Positions 56,204 through 64,000 of a DNA stretch of 64,000 nt are shown here, in pieces. A program made the position numbers and the translations under genes. Positions within the stretch are counted from its first letter, which is position 1. Each line of letters starts with the position of its first letter. The stretch comes from Rhynchonema sp. JSB1_4 (taxonomy: Eukaryota > Nematoda > Chromadorea > Monhysterida > Xyalidae). The notes under the pieces are model-generated. The model was not told the DNA's origin and did not search any database. It saw nothing but the letters and a program-made list of their open reading frames with translations. Location: positions 1-64,000 of the forward strand of contig JASAMV010008655.1 of assembly GCA_030248065.1 (NCBI GenBank). Reading direction: 5' to 3'.

Positions 56204-58343
56204 TCATCTGGCAATCATCATTGGATCAGAATGATAAACATTGAGTAATCTCACAACCAGCAGAGCACACAGGGCGCTGATGAGCGTCTGGATGGACGGG
56301 TCCCGACCGTTGGGTGCCCGATTGTACCTGGATCTGAGTCTTCGGTTGCGTCCCGCAGCTGCGGACCCCGTGGCCGCGATCACCAGCGTGTTCTTTGATC
56401 CCTGTGCACCGGCCTGACGTTGGAACACAATCGCATCCCCTACCCTTTGTCCGTCAACATGCGTGAATGTGGCCTGTTTCGCCGCACCACCCGTCAGGGA
56501 CCCGTGACCACTGCTGGATAGTGTCAGACTCGATCGCGACTTGTACGCGCCGCCGTCATTGTTGTTGTTGCTGTTGAGATCACGATGCTGATTGGTTGAT
56601 GGAGAACGACCGTTGACCGATGATTGGCTGCTGCTGCTTCGACTGCGCGTGTAGTCGTAGCCGACCTGAAACAGTTGAGAATCATCTGTGATAATCCGTC
56701 ATGTACATGTTGTGATTAGGGATCGGAGTGTATCGGGAATCAAGTATCGGCACCCAAAAAGTATCGGGGGTCGGCTTTTTTCCTGAACTACGGAGTAGCG
56801 GCACCAAAAAAGTATCGGATATCGGCTTTTTTCCTGAACTATCGGGTATCGGCATTTGCCAAGTATCGGATATCAGGTATCGGCGTACAACCCCCCCCCC
56901 CGATACCGATCCCCAGCTGCGACTGGTTTGAATAGCCCCTGGGCACTGGTACATTCACATACTGGTGAAGATCTGTCGCTCCACCTCCTGTGTGTGTATG
57001 AGCCAGTGAAGGAAGACCTTGAGAAGTTTGAATATTTCGTAACGATGCTTACTAAAATCACGAAATTCCGTGCTCCATAAAATTTAATGTGACGGACGAT
57101 GCAGTTACAATGAAAACGTCACCGCTTGTTCGGGTCATGTGCGACACACTTGGTTGATGATTCACGCGAAGGTGCAAAAAGTCGCTATCTAAAGCTGGAG
57201 TTATGCTTGTCCATTTTGGGCTTGTAGACAATGAGGACAAATTTTAGTTTGAATCATACTTTGCGATAGAGTTGGGGCACTAATTTCGACCAGCGTAAAA
57301 GTTGTTCCCGTGCATCAAATGAACAACTTTTACGCTGGTCGAAATTAGAAATCCAAACCTATCACAAACTATGATTACAACAAAAATTTGTCCTCATTGT
57401 CTACAAGCCCAAAATGGACAAGTATAACTTCGAAATGAAACGATTCCCACGGACCAATTTGACCGAACCATGCATAGCGTACCGCACCTTCAATTGTCGA
57501 TAGTCGCTGTACATGAGGTAGTTGTGCTCGCCGTCGCCACGCCTGGTCTCGATGGTGCACTTCCAGATACCGGCGTCTTTCGACTCGACTTCGTTGATCG
57601 ACATCGTGAACACGCCGTTCAACTCGTCGTAGTTGAATTTGTACCTAATGTTATTGGTTTTTCGTCTGCAACTGGTGCTCGGCAGTAATGAAACTGCTGC
57701 TTACAACTTGAAGCAGGCGCCGCAAACGAATCCCCCATTGCCCGTAACCCACTTCTACAGCAACAACAGTTGTTTCTGTGTTCTGCGAGCGAGCGCACTC
57801 TTACCACCCCGTATGTGCAACCAACCTGTAATGATTGAGCGCCACACTGACCACGTTGCGGTTGTTGCCGACTTGCCGCGGATAGAAGGAGCTGAGACGA
57901 TTGGTGATCAGCAGATGACCCTCGTTGATCTTCAACCACACGGCGTTGTCGTGCATCCACGACACCTGCACAGATCGTGATATGTAGTTCATATGATGTG
58001 ACCGGTTGGGCACCGCAGATTGTAGAAAAAAATGGCAGAAACTCGCACCTGGTAGGAGGTGACCTTGTGCGGTGAGTCGACCGGCGGGCAATCAAATTTG
58101 AAGGAGCCACCAGGCTGGACGATGCGAACCTTGTTGGCTATAATGAATCAGTCGGTTTCAGTCCATCGTTCGCATAAACGCGTTGGGCACATGGGCATAG
58201 CCTCTAACCACGGAAAAATACTTACGATTCGTCTGTATCGTTTGTGCCCATCCTTCATGTGGTAGGAAGCTGTGCATGGTGAGCAGAACGTACAGAATCG
58301 CTGTGGATGCTGTCCGATGCCCTATTGATGGGCAGACGGTCAT
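56204..58343 (-). CDS. Ig-domain protein with signal peptide
   Basis: Five exons on the minus strand: 58343-58226, 58137-58049, 57965-57826, 57644-57488, 56665-56204; 966 nt, 321 residues, phases agreeing. A signal peptide (TASTAILYVLLTMHSFL) leads to one V-type Ig domain: first Cys in GGSFKFDCPPVD, then VSWMHDNAVWLK, and the second Cys in ESKDAGIWKCTI. A Ser/Asn/Gly-rich stretch follows, then a C-terminal hydrophobic run SIQTLISALCALLVVRLL with ten residues after it. That end could be a single membrane helix or a weak GPI signal. Small one-Ig secreted or anchored proteins are common in invertebrate neurons; I do not assign an ortholog. Intron 4 holds two repeat elements. Confidence 0.75.
56715..56930. 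repeat. GTATCGG repeat block, probable MITE
   Basis: AAGTATCGG and TCGGCTTTTTTCCTGAACTA recur about every 50 bases. Edges GGGATCGGAG and CCGATACCGATCCCC are partly inverted, suggesting a transposon. Confidence 0.6.
57195..57430. mobile_element. Foldback MITE with central hairpin
   Basis: Outer arms GTCCATTTTGGGCTTGTAGA and its complement run about 50 bases; the centre (57280-57345) is a second inverted repeat around CTAATTTCGACCAGCG. In intron 4 of the Ig gene. Confidence 0.8.
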
Positions 58344-61300
58344 CTTGCTGGAGGTGTGTTCTGCCTGAAAATTTTGAGAAACTCAGTAGAGCACTTGACC
58401 GCGCGCAAATGTGGGCCCAGACGTCTAATACCCGGTCAGCCATCAAATCTCATTCGTACAATGCGTCTTTTGTTAAAATACGCAGAACTTGTACTGATGA
58501 GATTTACAGCTGTACGTACACCAAGGCCATAAAACTGGAACTGCGCAGCCCCACATGCACATATCGTGAACAAAACCTATTCGTGCGCTGGTAACAATGG
58601 AGTGCCTTGGTAAATGTACCACGCGACACTGTCGGCAACAGAGAGTTGGTAAAACATCGCCCAAATGACTGCGGTAATAAAAACCTAGCTGTTTGTGATA
58701 TATGGCCGATTGTAGTACTACAACGGACTGGAGTAATTATCACGCGTCAATCAGCTGGTACTGTGAGCAGTCATCATAAACCATGACGGCGAGTTTGTGG
58801 GTGCGCGCGTGTGACCAGAATTGTTACCCGTCGCACGCAGTGTCGTGGCACCCAACTAATGGAGCACAGGCGTCGTGAAAACATGCAGCAGCTCATTTTT
58901 GTACTGACTGACGCCAAGCTGACGCTCCTAAGCAGGTGTATTATGTATTGCCCAGAGTGCAAGGTGCTACTATTTGTCAAATATGAATAAGCGAGCTATT
59001 TGCGGCTACGCTGCCCGCCACACCACTATGCCACACATGAATGCCGCTGTGTATCTCTGTGTGTGTCTGTGTGGTATTACTGTGTGGTCGTTAAAACGCA
59101 GCGAGGTGCTGCACATTGTTCGCCGCCTTTTTCGACCAGCTGCACCCGAAACCTATACCCCACTCTGCCCACATGGCTAACTTTGACATGCTGCTGCCCG
59201 TAGTTGGTCATATTGCTGGCAAGCAAGCAGTGCACTGACGTGGATCAATTCGCATTATGTTTTCTGTGGCACTCTTAATGTCGAAAGGCTCCAAAAAGTT
59301 AGGGGTGAAATGTGCAGTATGGTGTTGGCACTGCCAGTTGAACCCAATAAGTGACAATCTTTGCTGCGGATAGACCGTATGGTACGTACCTGTTTATGGA
59401 TGACGTTAATATGCGTGTCAGTCCAGTTGTCAGCAGGTGGCGGGCGACAGTTGCAGTGTTCGAATGGGTTTATGTGTCGCGCGAGACGACCACCAACTTA
59501 TGGCTGCTCGTTCGGGAATAATACTATGGCCATTTTGCGGTATAAAAGTTGTCGAAATTGATTGCGACTCATTCCGGCTGACTGGCGGCCCATGGCTGAT
59601 CGCCTGTCGGATTCTGAAAAGTTCGAAAAGCTGATGTTGGGTCAAGCGTGCTGACACTTGCCGACTGATTTTCTGCAAATCTGAATCAGTGTGTGGTCCA
59701 GCACGTTTATCAGACATAATGTCTGTTTACGCGCTGGTCGTCTAAGCCTTAAAGTGGTGTTGCTTGAGTGGCAGTGGAATGGGTTGTGTGGCACTGCGAA
59801 AACACCGGTGTGCCACAAACGATATCTAGCGTTGTCGCACAAGATGATCGTAATAAGATACAAACCAATGGACCTCAACTACTCAACGCTACATCCGGCA
59901 GCGGGATTGACGTCGAGAAAAACGTTTGACCGGACCGTTGGAGACCGTGTCGCCAGCGTTTGTATTGCATGAATACCAAAACTAAAGAAAAACAGCGGCG
60001 CCCGGAAACCACAACCGCGAACCGTAGAAGGCAGGCTAGCGCTAGTTTTACGACCGCAAAAAACAGACTGCAGCTCGAAACGGAACGGAAAACCGTCCCG
60101 CCACTCTCATCAGCCAGCAGTGCGATGGAGTTTGCCTGTCCACTGGTTTGGTCGTTATCGCTGCTTAGCTGCTATAGTCGGCCATGCAGATGGTTGCGAA
60201 AACTGACCGTAACACCCGAGTTCATGTTTATTTGCATGCTACTGGTTCGCATGAAGAACAAACCAGGACATGTTGCAAGCAGGCCGTGGACGTCCGACAC
60301 AAGGGACAGTCGAAAAGTTTTGTGCTCATGTGTCTTGCTAACAACCGTACCAGCCGGAGTGCAGTAGTACATAAACAGGAACCACACGTGTGTGTGAGTG
60401 TGTTTGCCGGTGTGGCTACTGTGCTGGTGGTTTTGTGGCTAATTAGCCGCGGCTGAGCAGAGCTCATGGTTGCGTCGTGTCGTCTTGTGTGCTGCATCGC
60501 AAGACAGCACAAGAAGGGTAATTATCGCAGCGTGACCACATGCTAGTATATGTACTTGTACCTACATACTATGCGCTTAGTCCCATTTGTTGGGGTGTCG
60601 TCGAGCTAAGAAAAACTATTTTGATCCGAAACAGCATGTGCCTGTATCCACTATATTTGAACCCTGTGCGTTGTTTCGTTGGTCCACTGTCACTACCTGC
60701 AGTGCGTTCTAATTTTAAACCAGAATGCAGTTTGGACTGGATGCAAGACAAGGAAACAAAAAGATTGTCCGGATCGAGGAGTTACAATTTTGCAAATGCT
60801 CGTCTGAATACCTACGTTCACTGGTGACGACAAAGTGCCTCGACTGCAATTATATCAGCTGCTTCCATTTATACTTGGATTGTATACGTGGTGTTGGGTG
60901 ACTCCGCGGGATATCTACGCATAACAATGACAGTACGCAAATAAAAGAGACAACGAATCGAACGGCTGATAGAAGCCAATTTCGGAGCCGCTTACAATTC
61001 TGGACTGCGCTTGAGTATCGACGACGTTTATGTCGTACGCTGTGCTATATGTTCGTAGTGAGTTACACCTGTGTGTGTATCCAAACAAATTAGGGCCGAA
61101 TTCTGTATTCAATTTGCAGAGAGGAGAGGAAGATATTAAGAGTAGGGTCTTTCCCGGAAACACATGCTACATATGTACAACCGTGTTCAGATGGGCGGAA
61201 CGCTTGAGAATAAATATTTGACAACTGGTTGTGCAAGGCTGGTTTTAAACAAGATGCAAACATAATATGGTGTGTCGTCTCGTCGTAATTATACCAAGCT

Positions 61301-64000
61301 ACATATATGTACATACATACATACCTTCTGTACTTTGTGCACTATCACTCACTGCACAAGGACAAAATGAGGTTTGTCGCACAGCCATTGCAACTACACG
61401 TGATAGGAATCGTAAAACATTCGTTGGCTTGCTTCCTCTCATCGATGCAGGTCTAGTTTCCGACATAAATGTAGCACGGTCGAAAAGTGTGTGTGGATGA
61501 AATGAAAATTAAACAACATCCGCGAATTAATATGTATTCCTATCTATAGTTTGGCACTAACATATACCAATTGTGCACTGCTTGCGGTTGAATGTAGGCA
61601 CGGCCACCCACAAACAGAAAACAGCGCCGTACAAAATATGATATCCGCCGTTCTGTTCGTTTAAATTGGGGAATAAAGTCGGTGATAGGTTCCAGTGCCA
61701 CTGTAACCCAGAAAGCCGCCGAGACAAAAACATAAATGTGCTCCGTTTGCGAGACTATGCACGAGTTTCGCGTGCGAATGAACCGAAAGGCACCTTTGTT
61801 TGCATTTCGTCGCCTGATGTTATCGGAACATTTGAACATTATGAATGTTCAGCATGATGCTCAGATTCCAATGCCAGTTTTGTCTGTAACCGACCGCTGG
61901 CAGCAGCGGAGGGTGCAGCTCTACACCATGAATTGGTGCACCCTGGCCCATAGTCCATACACTTGGCGCCCAACCGAGAGCCATATTATGGCCGGGGCAT
62001 AATGGCAATAAGCCGTATAATGGCCGACGGCGGCGTTCCATCGACCATTAAGGACACAACACAGTTTCATATGGGGCTGACCTCGAAATTGGTTCGCTGA
62101 CTGACGCGCACGCGCGGCAGCGGTCTTTATGTTCGGCCCATAATCACGGTCTGTGTCGTTGTTGTTGGCTAATGGGGGCCGTATTTGGTTAGGTATTACG
62201 GTCCTAAAATATGCATGATTATAGATGCTATGTCAATTGTATGGGACTCAACAAACGACAACGATGGCTTATTAAGCAGTTATGTATGTGCTCGCCGTCA
62301 GAAGCCACCGTCGTTGAACCTATACATATGCGTGAAACCGTGTTCCAATAATTTGGTTGTTCTTGTGCACGGCGCATGGCTAATGGCCCGTCGTACATTG
62401 TTTTGTTTCGTTCGAGGCTGACCAGCCATGACCGCGGCTGTTTTTTTACCAGGGGTATTACCGCCGTCGGGTGGCGACTACCGACAGCGTTTTATGGCGA
62501 TCCCGTACTAATATGAGACTCGCAATGGTGGTGCCATAATGTAAACACCAGTAATGACCGGCCATACCACCATTAGGTGCTTGGCCGCGATGACTTCTTC
62601 CGGAAAATGAGCGCCCATACGCTCACTGTCGGGCCCAGGGCATATCCGGTACACCGGGTGTGTAAGACGAGAGGATACAAAATTCAAGATACTGATGGGT
62701 GGCTACTACTGCAACTAAAAATAATGCCGCATATTGTATGTACCGTCGCACAAGACGGCGGAATGCACTCTGCTAAATTAAGAAGCAAGAAGAGAGCCAA
62801 AATTGGATAAAAACAATCCGGTATACGGTTTGAGAAACGGAAATGTATTTTCATGTGCAGAATATGTAGTGCACATGTACTGTATAGCATGTACATATGC
62901 TTGCAGTGTGTTGTGTGCGTTTGAGGGGCCGGTTTTAAGTCTGACGAATCAGACGTGCTGGATACTATTCTCAACCAGGTTACTCTGATCTAGAACAGTT
63001 AAGCACTATGTAGTTTGACAATTTCCGAAATTGGGGGGAATCCGTTTTCAGAACGCACTAGCAAGTTCCTGAAAACTGTCACCTAGTCCTGGAGCAGCTG
63101 TGCTCATTCAAAAAATCTGCAAGATGCACTTTTAGCACTGGGAATGTTTAACCGCTTTGTTGAACCTATGCATCTAGTCCAGAGGGCCACCCATTATCCT
63201 AACTTCGGGATAACTCCGCACGTAACAAATTTGCAACACCCGAAGCGAGAGCTCATGAGAAAAAGACCATGAGGTGTGGCAAAAATACAAGTACACTACA
63301 GTATGTCCTTTCTTGTTGCAGTAATATACACAGAACTGAGCGCCCTTTGTGTGTGAAAGTGTCTAGGGTCTCAGAAAGATGTGACGCCAGCTGCTGTGCG
63401 TTTATTTCAAACATACACCACCCCAGCGCCCGCACTCGGATACTGGGACTTGAGGAGCTCACAAAATAAGCAAAAGTGGCCGGGCGCAAATCAAACCGGC
63501 CATCTAAGCGCTAAGCGAGGCGCCTCCTTGGGACATACACATTGTACCCAAATCCATGAATAATACAGCCGGCACTACGGGAGCTTTTTGGCAGATTGTA
63601 GGTCATTGATTACATTGGACTGGATGGACTCACTTACGCGCAATGAAGTGAGGTGGCGCAAGAATGTGCCAGATGGTTTCAAACAGCCGTTCTGCAACGT
63701 ACATGAGATCTGCGACCGTGCTTAGTCCATGACAACGTTTTTTGCGACAGTCATGTGATATGTTAACAGAAAGAGCTGTAGTAATTTATTGTGACTTGCT
63801 GAACATTAAAAGTGGTCCTCAAAAACTAGATACGAATGTAGCTTTCAAAATCAGGGACGTCAATTTCATGCAAACACATACAGATAAAGACAACCTTGGT
63901 TGATGAACTGTAACTGTTCTGCACGGCAGTCAGTTATAGCGATGCGGCTTGAATGCCACGAAACCAAGCGTAACACTCGTTATCCTCAGGAACAGAACGT
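58344..64000. other. 5.7 kb without gene or recognised repeat
   Basis: Open frames are short and lack domain features. A CATACATACATAC microsatellite lies near 61310-61325, and GCCATAATGG-like words cluster at 61985-62580. None of the transposon families found elsewhere was seen. Start of the block should hold the Ig-gene promoter. Confidence 0.45.

Overview
The window is a piece of an animal nuclear genome. Genes are split into many short exons joined by GT-AG introns, several encoded proteins are animal families (KLHL8, BROX, YJU2, an Ig-domain protein, two seven-helix-type receptors), and introns and intergenic DNA are packed with non-autonomous transposons. A nematode is my best guess: the nested receptor resembles the nematode SRSX class, many acceptors read TTTCAG or TTCCAG, genes lie head-to-tail with a gap of only 67 bases, and genes nest inside introns. 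Another small-genome invertebrate is possible. Exon chains were built by hand. Each joins at consistent codon phases, but ends may be off by a base or two.

Layout. 1-1914 (minus): unrecognised gene running off the left edge. 3617-9425 (plus): spliceosome factor YJU2; its first intron holds transposons nested several deep. 9922-19063 (minus): a receptor-like membrane protein with signal peptide, C-type lectin domain, EGF repeats and adhesion-GPCR-like helices. 19064-26440: no host gene; a transposon island containing a LINE 3' end cut twice by younger elements. 26441-27306 (plus): small unknown gene, 67 bases upstream of the KLHL8 ortholog (27374-39434, plus). An SRSX-like GPCR (34047-36866, minus) lies inside a 4-kb KLHL8 intron, and a 1.1-kb perfect-ended foldback lies inside that GPCR's intron. 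36.3-47.4 kb: a direct-inverted-direct triplication carrying a second set of the last three KLHL8 exons and a broken GPCR copy. 48006-52095 (plus): BROX with its prenylation box. 53106-55379 (plus): unknown protein with a mitochondrial-type leader. 56204-58343 (minus): secreted or anchored Ig-domain protein. 58344-64000: no gene or recognised repeat seen.

Transposons dominate. At least eight terminal types have 8-bp target duplications (several perfect) and CAG-like ends, as expected of non-autonomous hAT elements. Others duplicate TA or sit at TTAA. Some local duplications supply empty-site and filled-site pairs. Several hAT-like families with different ends share the same internal modules, including a CGCG-rich palindrome, and several sit within 6-30 bases of a 5' splice site.

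The genes do not form one pathway. YJU2 acts in pre-mRNA splicing, KLHL8 in CUL3 ubiquitin ligation, BROX in ESCRT-linked membrane repair, and the receptors and Ig protein at the cell surface.
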